NCBI GenBank assembly: GCA_963709425.1
Contig: CAVPWG010000001.1
Coordinates: 1-64,000 of the forward strand
Origin: JAICJC01 sp963709425
GTDB lineage: Bacteria; Actinomycetota; Thermoleophilia; Gaiellales; JAICJC01
Direction of reading: 5' to 3'
DNA: 64,000 nucleotides
The stretch's first letter is position 1; the number at the start of each line of letters is the position of its first letter. Under the pieces are notes generated by a model. The model ran no database searches. It was not told the origin of the DNA and saw only the letters and a list, made by a program, of their open reading frames with translations. Below are positions 26,378-34,646 of this stretch, in pieces. Both the position numbers and the translations under genes were made by a program.

Positions 26378-26908
26378 CTACTCGCTCTCGTATTGAAGGA
26401 GTGAGTGGACGTCGTGCCCGTAGAGCTTGTCGCGCCCGTTCAGAAACGAGAGCTCGACGACGAACGCCAAGCCCACGACCTCCGCGCCCAGCTGCTCGAC
26501 CAGGTCGATCTTGGCCCGGGCCGTGCCGCCGGTGGCGAGCAGGTCGTCGTGCACGAGGACGCGCGTCCCGGGCTTCAGGGCGTCGACGTGCATCTCGAGC
26601 GCGTCGAATCCGTACTCCAGCGCGTACTTCGCCCCGACGGTGAGGAACGGGAGCTTCCCGGGCTTCCGGGCGGCCACGAACCCGCATCCGAGCTTGTACG
26701 CGACGGCCGCGCCGAGGATGAACCCGCGCGCCTCGGCCCCGACGACCACGTCGACGTTACGCGGCTCGGCCCACTCCGCGATCTCGTCGACAGCCTGGCG
26801 CAGAGCCTCGGCGTCCGCCAGCAGGGGCATGATGTCCTTGAAGACGATCCCGGGACGAGGGAAGTCCGGGACGTCGCGGACCCTGGTGCGGAGGTCGATG
26901 CGCGGCAC
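26378..26908 (-). CDS. apt: adenine phosphoribosyltransferase
   Basis: A 176-residue cytosolic enzyme that makes AMP from adenine and PRPP in purine salvage. It starts with RVRDVPDFPRPGIVFKDIMP, contains VVVGAEARGFILGAAVA and the PRPP-binding loop VLVHDDLLATGGTA, all conserved in Apt, and has the usual length. GTG start at 26908. It is divergent from the next gene by 50 bases. Confidence 0.93.
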   Translation of the reverse strand: MPRIDLRTRVRDVPDFPRPGIVFKDIMPLLADAEALRQAVDEIAEWAEPRNVDVVVGAEARGFILGAAVAYKLGCGFVAARKPGKLPFLTVGAKYALEYGFDALEMHVDALKPGTRVLVHDDLLATGGTARAKIDLVEQLGAEVVGLAFVVELSFLNGRDKLYGHDVHSLLQYESE

Positions 26909-26958
26909 CGCGCGGCGATGCTAACAGGATCGGCCCATCGGGTCGATAACACGAGCAT

Positions 26959-27579
26959 ATGTACGACACGTTACGAGCGAGCTATCGGTTTCACTGCCCG
27001 CACCGGCCGGGCGGAGATCTGACGCGCGTTCAACTCTCGGCGTTCCGCCGGCTCGAGCGCCTGCCGGGCGCCGCCCATCCGGCTGTGTATCGCGTCGTCT
27101 ATGACTGCGGCTGCGGCGAGCCGCACGAGGGCCTGGTGACCCACTCCGACCTGGACTACGGGCCGCTCGCGCCCGTCGAGGTCGAGTTCCGGAATCTGCT
27201 CACCGGCCGCACCGAGCGGGTGGGCGACGAGCTCGCCGAGATCGCGCGCGCGGAGGTGCAGCGCGGCAACTGGCCGTGGCGCCTCTACTGCAGCCGCGAG
27301 GCCAGGTTGAAGCCGGTGTGGCCGTCGAGCCTCAACATGGTCGCCCCAGCGGGCGAGACGCGCGACGAATGCCTGGGCGTGGCCGTGACATGCCCGAGCT
27401 GCGGCGAGGTGTCGCTCAACCTGGTCTCGGGCGCCCATCTCGATGTGCCCTTCTATCACGACCGGGTCGTGCGCTTCGTCGACCGGCCGTTCGGCGACAC
27501 CCGCGACCTCACGGTCGAGGTGTTCCACCACCAGCTGCACTCCGCCCGGTTCGACGCCGAGCGCGCCGACCTCTATTAG
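26959..27579 (+). CDS. conserved hypothetical cysteine-containing protein
   Basis: A 206-residue cytosolic protein with no membrane segment. It has cysteine/histidine clusters: RFHCPHRPG near the N-terminus, YDCGCGEPHEG around residue 50, and VTCPSCGEVSLN around residue 140, so it may bind zinc. The end (FHHQLHSARFDAERADLY) is well structured. Many Trp/Arg residues (QRGNWPWRLYCSREA) are present. I do not recognise a family. Confidence 0.7.
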   Translation: MYDTLRASYRFHCPHRPGGDLTRVQLSAFRRLERLPGAAHPAVYRVVYDCGCGEPHEGLVTHSDLDYGPLAPVEVEFRNLLTGRTERVGDELAEIARAEVQRGNWPWRLYCSREARLKPVWPSSLNMVAPAGETRDECLGVAVTCPSCGEVSLNLVSGAHLDVPFYHDRVVRFVDRPFGDTRDLTVEVFHHQLHSARFDAERADLY

Positions 27580-27597
27580 CGGACGGCGAAGTCCGCG

Positions 27598-28419
27598 CTA
27601 CACGGCGCGGGGGAGGGTCGACGACCCGATCTCGGACGCCGTGACGACCCGGTCTCGCCCCCGCCGCTTGGCCTCGTACAGCGCGCGGTCGGCGATCTCG
27701 AAGAGCTCGTCGCCGTCGCGGGCGTCGAGGGGGAACGTGGCGACGCCGGCCGAGGCCGTCACGATGTCGGGCACACTGTGGCGGTCGAGCCGGCCGGACG
27801 GCACCTCGGCGATCGCGCGGCGCAGGCGGTCGGCCAGGACGACGCCGTCGGTGGCCCGGCCCGGGACGAGCACGGCGAACTCCTCTCCACCGAACCGGGC
27901 GGCGATGTCGGCGTCGCGCTTCTCGTGCAGGAGGGCGCGGCCCACCGACGCGAGAAGCCGGTTCCCGGCGCCGTGGCCGTGACGGTCGTTATACGCCTTG
28001 AACCGGTCGAGGTCGATGAGGACGAGCGTGGTGCAGCCACCGTAGCGGCGGATGCGCGCCAGCTCGGCCGCCATCGCCTCGGAGAAGAAGTCGTAGTTGC
28101 GAAGACCCGTCAGCCGGTCGGTGAACGACCGTGCTCGGAGCTCGCGGCGAGCCCGGGCCTCGTGTTCGAGGAGCTCGCCGCCGAGCGCGGACGCGAGCGA
28201 GAGGCCGATCCGGGCCGGAAGCCCGACGGGGGCGGCCAGGATGGCGGCGGCCATGATCAGGCCGCCGATCCGCGCGCCGGCCAGCCAGGCCAGGCAGACC
28301 GCGACGGCCAGGCAGCCCGGCCGTCCCCATGCCGGCACGAACCAGGAAAGCACATAGACCGCGCCTGCGGCCGCCGCGGTAGCGGGACGACGGCGCTGGC
28401 GCTCGATCGGCCGGAGCAC
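27598..28419 (-). CDS. membrane diguanylate cyclase (GGDEF, with I-site)
   Basis: A 273-residue protein. Two or three N-terminal membrane helices (AGAVYVLSWFVPAWG, LAVAVCLAWLAGARIGGLIM) precede a GGDEF domain from about residue 98 (SFTDRLTGLRNYDFFSEAMA, VLIDLDRFKAYND). The active-site loop is ARFGGEEFAVLVP, and RDAD five residues before it is the inhibitory I-site. It should make c-di-GMP from two GTP and be feedback-inhibited. It converges with the unrecognised gene at 26959. Confidence 0.88.
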   Translation of the reverse strand: MLRPIERQRRRPATAAAAGAVYVLSWFVPAWGRPGCLAVAVCLAWLAGARIGGLIMAAAILAAPVGLPARIGLSLASALGGELLEHEARARRELRARSFTDRLTGLRNYDFFSEAMAAELARIRRYGGCTTLVLIDLDRFKAYNDRHGHGAGNRLLASVGRALLHEKRDADIAARFGGEEFAVLVPGRATDGVVLADRLRRAIAEVPSGRLDRHSVPDIVTASAGVATFPLDARDGDELFEIADRALYEAKRRGRDRVVTASEIGSSTLPRAV

Positions 28420-28472
28420 GGCCGGACGCTACTCACCGCCCCGGACGGATCAGGGCGTGGTTTGGAGCGGAA

Positions 28473-28520
28473 TTGCTAGCGCGACCAGAACTGGAGCCGC
28501 TTGCGCGTCAGATCGTCGTC
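28473..28520. repeat. direct repeat, downstream copy of the coiled-coil gene's 3' end
   Basis: This 48-base stretch matches 28652-28699 with only a few differences. The latter is the last codons (DDDPTRKRLQFWSR and stop) of the coiled-coil gene. The copy here lies in non-coding DNA beyond that gene, a leftover of duplication. Confidence 0.75.
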
Positions 28521-28529
28521 TCGGCGCGG

Positions 28530-28546
28530 GGGAACCCAGGGTTCCC
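28530..28546 (-). terminator. hairpin downstream of the coiled-coil gene
   Basis: GGGAACCC-A-GGGTTCCC is a perfect 8-bp inverted repeat, about 110 bases beyond the stop at 28655 and outside any gene. Confidence 0.4.
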
Positions 28547-28589
28547 TCGCGGGCCCCCTCCATAGGGGTGGCGCAGGGTTTGGTGCGCC

Positions 28590-28615
28590 GCGGCGAAGAG
28601 CGCGGTCTTCGCCGC
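28590..28615 (-). terminator. hairpin terminator after the coiled-coil gene
   Basis: GCGGCGAAGA and TCTTCGCCGC form a perfect 10-bp stem around a 6-base loop, 40 bases beyond the stop codon on the minus strand. Confidence 0.55.
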
Positions 28616-28654
28616 AGCCATGACCGCTGATGCACCGCCGCTACGCAGAAATCG

Positions 28655-30817
28655 CTAGCGCGACCAGAACTGGAGCCGCTTGCGCGTCGGATCGTCGTCG
28701 TCGGGGCCGTGCTCGTCGTCACGCACGCCGGCCTCCTCGACCGTGAAGTCCGACGGGCGCACCGACGCGTTCGCGGCGTCGGCCGCCGCGCTCCGCTGGA
28801 GCTTCCGGGCGTAGGTGTCGAGGTCCGACTCGCGGCGCTGGAGGGCGGCGTTGAGCTCGTTCAGGCGGCGCTCCTGAGCCTGGAGCTCGGCTTCCTTCGA
28901 ACGGAGCGCGGAGTGAAGCTCCTCGACCGACTTGGCCCCGCCGCGTCCGAGCAGGCCCTTGCGGCCCCCGTTCGCCTCGGCGGCGGTGCGCACGGCCTCG
29001 TCCAGGTCGTTGCGTCCCGCCTCCTCGCGCTTTGCGACCTCGGCCATCCGCCGCTGCAGCACGGCGCGCTCGCGGGCGACGGCGTCCTCGGCGTCCGCCA
29101 GCGCCGCGCGCTGGGCGTCGAGCTCGGCCTCCACGCGATCGGCGCGCACGGTGAGCCGGGCGACGTCCGCCTCGCGCTCCTTGATCTGGACGTCACGCAG
29201 CTCGAGCGCGTCGTTTCGGGTGTCGACATCGCGCTCACGCTCGTCGAGCGTGTCCTGCCTGCGGTCGAGCCGGGCCTCACGCCGCTCGAGGTCGGCCTCG
29301 GCGACGGCCTGACGGGCCTCTCGCTCGCGGAGGTCTGCGGCCAGGCGCTCGACCTGCTGCGACGCCTGCTGCTCGGCGTCGGCCAGCATCCGCTCGGCCT
29401 GCTTCTGGAGGCGGTGCGCCTCGCGCTGCAGGTTCTCGGCCTGGCTGCGTTCGGCGGCGATCTCGGCCTCGGCCTTCTGGAGCCTTTCCTGGCGGACGTC
29501 GAACTCGGCAAGGCGGGTGTTGATCTCGGTCAGGCGGCGCTCCTTGTCGGCCAGCTCGAGCACCCGGGCGTCGCACTGGGCGATCCGGGCCTCGGCCTCG
29601 GCCCGGCGCTCCTCGAGCTGCTTCGCGGCGGCCTCGGCGCGCGTCGCGGCGCTCTCGGCGGCCTGCCGGCGGGCGTCGATGTCGCGCAGCTCGCGCTCGC
29701 GCTCCTCGAGGTTCGCGACGGCCTGGCTGACCTCCTTGTCGCGCGCGTCGAGCTCCGCGAGGCGGGACTCGACGTGCTGGAGCTCCTTCTCGCGGTCGGC
29801 GAGCGCGGCGATCCGCTGCTCGGCGTCTGTGACCTTGCGCTCCGTGTCGGCGTGCATGCCGGCGACCTTCGCCTCGGCGGCCTCGATCATGCTCGAACGG
29901 CTCTCGAGCGCCTCGGTGGCCTCCTTGAGGGATGCCTGGGCTGCGGCGAGCTCGTCGAACGACCGCGCAGCGTCCGCTTCGCGGGCCTCGATCTGCTCGA
30001 GGCGGGTGCGAGTCTCGGCCTCGGCTGCGCTGGCCGCGGTCGCACGGGCCTCGACTGCGGCGCCACGCTCGGAGAAGGCCCGCTCGTTCTCGGACATCTC
30101 GGCGGCTCGCTGCTCGAGGTCGGCGCGGACGCCGTCGACGTGCAGCTCCTTCTGCGTCAGGACCTTCTCGACCTTCTTGGCGCGATGCTCGCGGTCCGTC
30201 AGCTCCTGCTCGAGCCTCGAGAGCCGCGCCTCACGCTCGGCGAGCTCGACCGATCCGAGCGCGCCGCGGTCGCGCAGCTGGTCCACGAGCGAGTCGCGCT
30301 CGCGCTCGATCTGCTCCCGCTGCCCCTTCATGTGCTCGACCTGGCGCTCAAGCGTCGCGACGGCTTCCTCGAGCGCCTGCGCGCGAGCGTTGTCAACGGG
30401 GGCGCCGTCACCGGCCGAGGTGGGGGACATCGCTGCGGCGGCAAGTTCGCGCTCGCGCTCGACGAGCTCCTGCTCGCGCCGGCCAAGCTCGGCCCGGCGC
30501 TCCTCGAGCTGCTCGTTCCCGGCGTCGATGCGGGCCCGCTCGGCGACACCCACGTCCTCGCCCGTGTTCGACGAGGCGATGCCCTCGCTCACCGCGAGTG
30601 CCGCCTCGCGCTTGGCAAGCTCGCGCTCGCGGCGGGCGAGCCGGGCCTCGCGCTCGGCGAAGACGACCTTGGCCTGCTCCTGCAACGCCGACTGTTCGCG
30701 CTGGAGGCGTTCCTCGGCCTCCTGCAGCGAGGTCATCCGGTGCTCCATCGCCCTGCGGAGCCCGCTTACGGACTCGTCGCGGGCAGGCTGTTCCGGTTGT
30801 GCCTCGGCGTCGCTCAT
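28655..30817 (-). CDS. long coiled-coil protein
   Basis: A 720-residue protein, nearly all one charged coiled coil from residue about 20 to 640 (for example REARLARRERELAKREAALA and LEERERELRDIDARRQAAES). It is rich in Glu, Arg, Ala and Leu with almost no Cys and no membrane segment. A short Gly-rich break (NGGRKGLLGRGGAKS) precedes the last helix, and the tail is acidic then basic (DDDDPTRKRLQFWSR). It may be a cytoskeletal or scaffold protein of the DivIVA/Scy type by analogy, which is inference. ATG at 30817. Its 3' end is duplicated downstream. Confidence 0.75.
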   Translation of the reverse strand: MSDAEAQPEQPARDESVSGLRRAMEHRMTSLQEAEERLQREQSALQEQAKVVFAEREARLARRERELAKREAALAVSEGIASSNTGEDVGVAERARIDAGNEQLEERRAELGRREQELVERERELAAAAMSPTSAGDGAPVDNARAQALEEAVATLERQVEHMKGQREQIERERDSLVDQLRDRGALGSVELAEREARLSRLEQELTDREHRAKKVEKVLTQKELHVDGVRADLEQRAAEMSENERAFSERGAAVEARATAASAAEAETRTRLEQIEAREADAARSFDELAAAQASLKEATEALESRSSMIEAAEAKVAGMHADTERKVTDAEQRIAALADREKELQHVESRLAELDARDKEVSQAVANLEERERELRDIDARRQAAESAATRAEAAAKQLEERRAEAEARIAQCDARVLELADKERRLTEINTRLAEFDVRQERLQKAEAEIAAERSQAENLQREAHRLQKQAERMLADAEQQASQQVERLAADLREREARQAVAEADLERREARLDRRQDTLDERERDVDTRNDALELRDVQIKEREADVARLTVRADRVEAELDAQRAALADAEDAVARERAVLQRRMAEVAKREEAGRNDLDEAVRTAAEANGGRKGLLGRGGAKSVEELHSALRSKEAELQAQERRLNELNAALQRRESDLDTYARKLQRSAAADAANASVRPSDFTVEEAGVRDDEHGPDDDDPTRKRLQFWSR

Positions 30818-31086
30818 GTGTCAGACCTCTTGGGATGAGAACGGATGGATGGAGCCGTGCGGCTGGGGAGCGAGCCGACCCGGCGGGCGTTGCCGCCGCC
30901 CCTTACGCGTGATATCGGCGGCAGCGGTGCCCGGCTTGAGCCTCGCCGCCAACACTCGGTCGGGGGATGGGCCGAGCGGCGCCGATCACCGATACCACCG
31001 GTGGAAACAGCGATCGCCGCCGCATCGCGCGCGAGGTGTCAGGCGCGTCGTGCTCCACCGGCTCATCGGCCGGCGTTTTCCGTCCT

Positions 31087-31126
31087 CCGGTGGGCGCTCT
31101 GCTCCAGGCGCCCACCGGTTCTTTTC
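31087..31126 (+). terminator. intrinsic terminator with T-rich tail in the intergenic region
   Basis: CCGGTGGGCGC (31087-31097) and GCGCCCACCGG (31108-31118) form a perfect 11-bp stem with a 10-base loop, followed by TTCTTTTC. It is the most canonical rho-independent terminator in the window and reads on the plus strand, yet no protein gene lies upstream on that strand. Confidence 0.65.
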
Positions 31127-31136
31127 TCCCAACAAA

Positions 31137-31186
31137 CGCGCCCCTGCGGGGCGGCGCGTCGAGCGCTGCCGTCTCGCAGGGGCGCG
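31137..31186. repeat. long imperfect hairpin
   Basis: CGCGCCCCTGCG (31137-31148) is the reverse complement of 31175-31186. Inside, GGCGGCGC (31150-31157) pairs with GCGCTGCC (31163-31170) with one G-U pair around a 5-base loop. The result is an almost continuous 20-bp rod. Confidence 0.55.
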
Positions 31187-31390
31187 GTCAGATCTTGTGC
31201 GGCGGGGATTCCGGACCTGAGCCCAGAATCCGCGTGTCGCCAGATGGGGCTCAACCTCACCCCTCAGCGTACCGATAACGCCGATGCCGACCTTTGTTTC
31301 TACCAGCCCTTGATACCCATGGTGTCCCTTTCCCCTCGCGTCACGCCTGTACCCCTTTCGGGGGGGACACTAGCGACCCGTTCGAGCTAT

Positions 31391-31414
31391 GTCAAGTCTT
31401 GACCACAAGCTTGT
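31391..31414. promoter_or_regulatory. tandem palindromes, candidate operator for the HD-GYP gene
   Basis: GTCAAG-T-CTTGAC (31391-31403) and ACAAGCTTGT (31405-31414) are perfect palindromes separated by one base, 34 bases before the GTG of the HD-GYP gene. They share the core CAAG/CTTG. This is the form of a dimeric repressor or activator site. Confidence 0.5.
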
Positions 31415-31447
31415 AACGGTTAGGGACACAGTCTGACAACGGTCCGC

Positions 31448-32818
31448 GTGTATGCGTCGGTGCTTTCTGGGCTCGCCGTGGGTCTGGTGGCGGCATCGTG
31501 GGCCGTACACGGCCTGGGGCCGTGGGGGGTCGTCCTGGCCCTGGCCGTCATCGCGCACGTCGCCGAGGGCCACAGCATGCGCGTTTCCCCGCGCGTCGAG
31601 GTGTCGGTCTCGTTCATGCCGCTCGCTCTCGCGGCCGTGCTCTTCGGTCCCGCCGCGGCGGCCGTTGTCGGCGGGGCGTCGATGCTGCACCGGGAGGGGC
31701 CGCTGGAGCGGTTCCTGATCTACCTCTCGGGCAAGACGCTCGCCGGCTGCGCAGCGGGCTGGAGCGCGGTCGTGGCGGAACAGATCGCCAATCCCGACTC
31801 GCTCGTCGGGCTCGTCGGCATCGCCGCCGTCGCCTCCGTCGTCGGCACCGGGGTCGAGTTCCTGGTCACCGCCGTCACGCTCCTCATCAGGCACGGCACA
31901 CGGCCGCTCGAGCTGTGGAGGCTTCTGCGCGGCTCGATCGCCGTGTCAGTCGCGCTCTACGCGCCCGTCACCGCATTGATCGCGTTCACGTACGGCCGCG
32001 TCGGCGTCGAGGTGCTGGCCTTCTTCGTGGTGCCGCTGATCGCGGCACACCTGAGCTTCCGCATGCACGCCCGCCAGGCGCAGCTGATCGAGGAGCTGGG
32101 GGACTCGAACGAGCGCCTCGAATTCGCCAACGCGCAGCTGCGCCGGGTGAACATCAGCTTCGCGGCGGCGATGGTGCGCGCGCTCGACTCGCGCGACAAC
32201 TACACGGCCGGCCACTCCGCCGCCGTCGCCGTCTACTCGCGCGACATCGCCCGCGAGATGGGCATGCCCGAGTCGGAGGTGACCCGGATCCATCTCTCGG
32301 CGCTCGTCCACGACATCGGCAAGATCGGCCTGCGCGCCGAGCTGCTCGAGAAACGATCCGCGCTCGACGACGACGAGTGGGCCGAGATGCGGGAGCACCC
32401 CTCCATCGGGGCGACCATCCTCGCCGAGGTGGAGGACTACACCGACGTCGCCCTCGTCGTGCGAAGCCATCACGAGCGGTGGGACGGCGCCGGCTACCCC
32501 GACGGGCTCGGCGGCCACGCGATCCCGCGCCTGGCCCGGATCATCGCCGTCGCCGACTCCTACAACGCCATGACGTCCGACCGGCCCTACCGAGCGGCCA
32601 TGAGCACCGAGCGCGCAATCCAGCAACTCGGGCTGGGGAAGGGGACACAGTTCGAGGCCCCCGTCGTCGATGCGTTCATCGCCGTGCTCGAGCGCGAGAC
32701 CGAGCTCTACCGGCGCGGGCGGATGCCCGACTTCTCGATCGAGGCCCAGCGTCACAACGTGGTCGCAGCGGACCGGGGCCCGGGTCACGGGCACGAGTGG
32801 GGCGCTGCGGTCGCCTGA
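31448..32818 (+). CDS. membrane HD-GYP-domain c-di-GMP phosphodiesterase
   Basis: A 456-residue protein. The N-terminal 210 residues have about six membrane helices (VLSGLAVGLVAASWAVHG, SFMPLALAAVLFGPAAAAVV). A linking coiled coil (LIEELGDSNERLEFANAQLR) leads to the HD-GYP domain: AGHSAAVAVYSRDIAREMGM, LVHDIGKIG, HHERWDGAGYPDGL and SYNAMTSDRPYR. The metal-binding HD and the GYP signature are intact, so it should hydrolyse c-di-GMP. GTG start at 31448. A GGDEF-like gene follows 28 bases after the stop. Confidence 0.88.
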   Translation: MYASVLSGLAVGLVAASWAVHGLGPWGVVLALAVIAHVAEGHSMRVSPRVEVSVSFMPLALAAVLFGPAAAAVVGGASMLHREGPLERFLIYLSGKTLAGCAAGWSAVVAEQIANPDSLVGLVGIAAVASVVGTGVEFLVTAVTLLIRHGTRPLELWRLLRGSIAVSVALYAPVTALIAFTYGRVGVEVLAFFVVPLIAAHLSFRMHARQAQLIEELGDSNERLEFANAQLRRVNISFAAAMVRALDSRDNYTAGHSAAVAVYSRDIAREMGMPESEVTRIHLSALVHDIGKIGLRAELLEKRSALDDDEWAEMREHPSIGATILAEVEDYTDVALVVRSHHERWDGAGYPDGLGGHAIPRLARIIAVADSYNAMTSDRPYRAAMSTERAIQQLGLGKGTQFEAPVVDAFIAVLERETELYRRGRMPDFSIEAQRHNVVAADRGPGHGHEWGAAVA

Positions 32819-32846
32819 TCGGCACGGAGGCCTCAAGGCCGCGGCG

Positions 32847-33590
32847 GTGCCACCCGATATCGAACCGATGGATGACGCCCACATCCTGATGGACGTCCTG
32901 TCGCGTGCCGCGGCGGCCCTCGCCGCGCCACACGCGGACGCCGGCGTCATCGACCGGATTCTCGCCTCGGCGCCGCGCGAGACCGGACTCGCGTGTCATC
33001 TTCGGCTGGCCCCGGAGGGGCTCGTCGCCGACTGGGACCGGGAGCCCACCCGCGCCCAGGAGTCGTTCGTCGACGCGCTCGGCCACTGCGTGGCCCTGGC
33101 GCTCGCAGCCGGCGTTGCCGGCGAAGACGCGCTCCTCGACAGCGGAGCGTTCGCGGCCGAGCTCGAGCGCACGGTCGCCGCAGCGCGGTGGCGCAGCCAG
33201 TCGCTTGCAGTCGCCGTCTTCACCGTGCACGGGCTCGAGCTGGGCCCGGGAGCGATCGACCAGCGCGATCTGATCCTGCACGTCGGCGCGCTCGCGCGCT
33301 CGGCCGTGCGCCACGACGACCGCGTCGGCCACCTCGGGGCGGATCATTTCGGACTGCTCTTCCCGCGCGCCGGGGAATTCGAGGCTCGCGCCGCGTACAA
33401 GCGCGTGCGGGCGGCGCTCGCCGGGAGCGAGCTCTTCGCGGGCGGCCTGCTGTGCGGCGCGGCGGGGTTTGCGGAGCTCACCGAGCACGTATCGGGCCAC
33501 GAGCTTCTGGCTGATGCCCGCGAGCGGCTCTCGCTCGCGCGGCGCCGGGCCTACTTCCCGAGCGATCCCACCCAGCCGCTCGCCGGCTGA
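32847..33590 (+). CDS. degenerate GGDEF protein with intact I-site
   Basis: A 247-residue soluble protein. The N-terminal part (residues 1-95) is GAF-like in pattern and unassigned. The C-terminal part follows the GGDEF fold: SLAVAVFTVHGLELGPG at the metal/nucleotide strand, then AVRHDDRVGHLGADHFGLLF. The catalytic GG(D/E)EF has become GADHF and the metal-binding Asp of the first strand is lost, so no synthesis is expected. RHDD is exactly five residues before it, the spacing of the c-di-GMP-binding I-site. It is probably a receptor or modulator for the HD-GYP enzyme. Start at GTG 32847, or ATG 32868. Confidence 0.7.
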   Translation: MPPDIEPMDDAHILMDVLSRAAAALAAPHADAGVIDRILASAPRETGLACHLRLAPEGLVADWDREPTRAQESFVDALGHCVALALAAGVAGEDALLDSGAFAAELERTVAAARWRSQSLAVAVFTVHGLELGPGAIDQRDLILHVGALARSAVRHDDRVGHLGADHFGLLFPRAGEFEARAAYKRVRAALAGSELFAGGLLCGAAGFAELTEHVSGHELLADARERLSLARRRAYFPSDPTQPLAG

Positions 33591-33730
33591 GGGGAGACGC
33601 CGCCCCGGCTGCTCTTCCCCGTTCGATCTCGTCAACTTGACATAACCGGCATTATCGTGCGTGGGCGTAGGAGAGGAGAATCGCGATCGTGGAGGCATCC
33701 CACATCGCGATCACCTGCGCTGATCCGCCG

Positions 33731-34645
33731 TCACCCTCCCAGGGCCTTCATCAGCGCGAGCACGCCCGGACCGGCTGCGACGATCAGAATCGCCGGGAAG
33801 AAGCAGATCGCAAGCGGGAAGATCATCTTGATCGGTGCCTTCTGCGCCAGCGCCTCGGCCGCATTCCGCTTGCGCGTCCGGGCATCGACCGCGAGCGCCT
33901 TCATCGTCTGACCGATCGACACCCCCATCGACTCGCTTTGCGCGATCGACCGCGTGAAGGAGCGTATGGTGGGCGTGTCGGCCCGCTCGGCCAGACGGCG
34001 CAGAGCCTCCGGCCGGCTCTGGCCGACCCGGACCTCGTTCAGCATCAGCCGCACCTCCTCGGAGAGCGGCCCCTCGAGCCGCTCGGACGTGACCTTGAGC
34101 GCCTGGTCGAGCCCGAGCCCGGCCTGCACCGTGATCGCGAGCAGGTCGATCATGTCTGCGCATTCGCGTTCGATCCGCTCATGCCGACGCCGGATCCGCA
34201 TTCCGAGCATGCTCTCGGGCAGCATGAACCCCAGGAGCGGTGCACTGAACATCACGAGGATGCGGAGCAGGGCGTTGGGAGCGTTCTGAGCGTACGCGAG
34301 ACCGAGTGCGCCGAACCCGATGCCGGCCATGATCCGGATCATGAGGAACCGCGACGGCCGGAACCCGTACATGCCGGCCTGGAGGAGCCGGGTTCGCAAG
34401 CACTCCTCGTAGTCCGCGGCCGTCAGGCGCTTCGCGATCTTCGCCATCGAGTGCTCGAGGCGCAGATTCTGCTCCGCCTGCTTGGCAAGGCGGGCGGTGG
34501 TGACCGGAGCAGCCGGTCCGTAGCCGTAGGCGCCCACGTTCGCGATGGCCTGCGCGGTGCTCCGCCGGTTGAGACGGATCGCATGCGCGAGCAGCAGAAC
34601 GGAAGCTGAGACGAGCCCGGTGAGGGCGATCAGCAGAGCGATCAT
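33731..34645 (-). CDS. tadC: Tad pilus inner-membrane platform protein TadC
   Basis: A 304-residue type II secretion F-domain protein. An N-terminal helix (LLIALTGLVSASVLLLAHAI), a cytoplasmic segment with the F-domain (MIDLLAITVQAGLGLDQALK, SMGVSIGQTMKALAVDARTR) and two C-terminal helices (PIKMIFPLAICFFPAILIVA) match TadC. With TadB it forms the platform that the TadA ATPase drives to push Flp pilin out. It is the last gene of the operon, one base after the VWA-TadB gene. Confidence 0.9.
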   Translation of the reverse strand: MIALLIALTGLVSASVLLLAHAIRLNRRSTAQAIANVGAYGYGPAAPVTTARLAKQAEQNLRLEHSMAKIAKRLTAADYEECLRTRLLQAGMYGFRPSRFLMIRIMAGIGFGALGLAYAQNAPNALLRILVMFSAPLLGFMLPESMLGMRIRRRHERIERECADMIDLLAITVQAGLGLDQALKVTSERLEGPLSEEVRLMLNEVRVGQSRPEALRRLAERADTPTIRSFTRSIAQSESMGVSIGQTMKALAVDARTRKRNAAEALAQKAPIKMIFPLAICFFPAILIVAAGPGVLALMKALGG

Positions 34646-34646
34646 G

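Larger units (their letters stand above)
30818..31447. other. 630-bp divergent intergenic region rich in hairpins and palindromes
   Basis: It separates the coiled-coil gene (minus) from the HD-GYP gene (plus). It holds a plus-strand terminator (31087-31126), a long rod-like inverted repeat (31137-31186) and two tandem palindromes just before the HD-GYP start. No coding sequence was recognised. The terminator with no gene before it suggests a small RNA or a leader. Confidence 0.5.

Noticed and set aside
28709..30838. 709-codon open frame on the plus strand opposite the coiled-coil gene
   Set aside because: It is a mirror of the biased codon use of the real gene: Leu/Gly/Ala/Arg-rich without domains, and the minus-strand frame has the heptads and ribosome context.
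33689..34609. 306-codon plus-strand ORF opposite tadC
   Set aside because: It is antisense to a recognisable TadC and has no domain signature.
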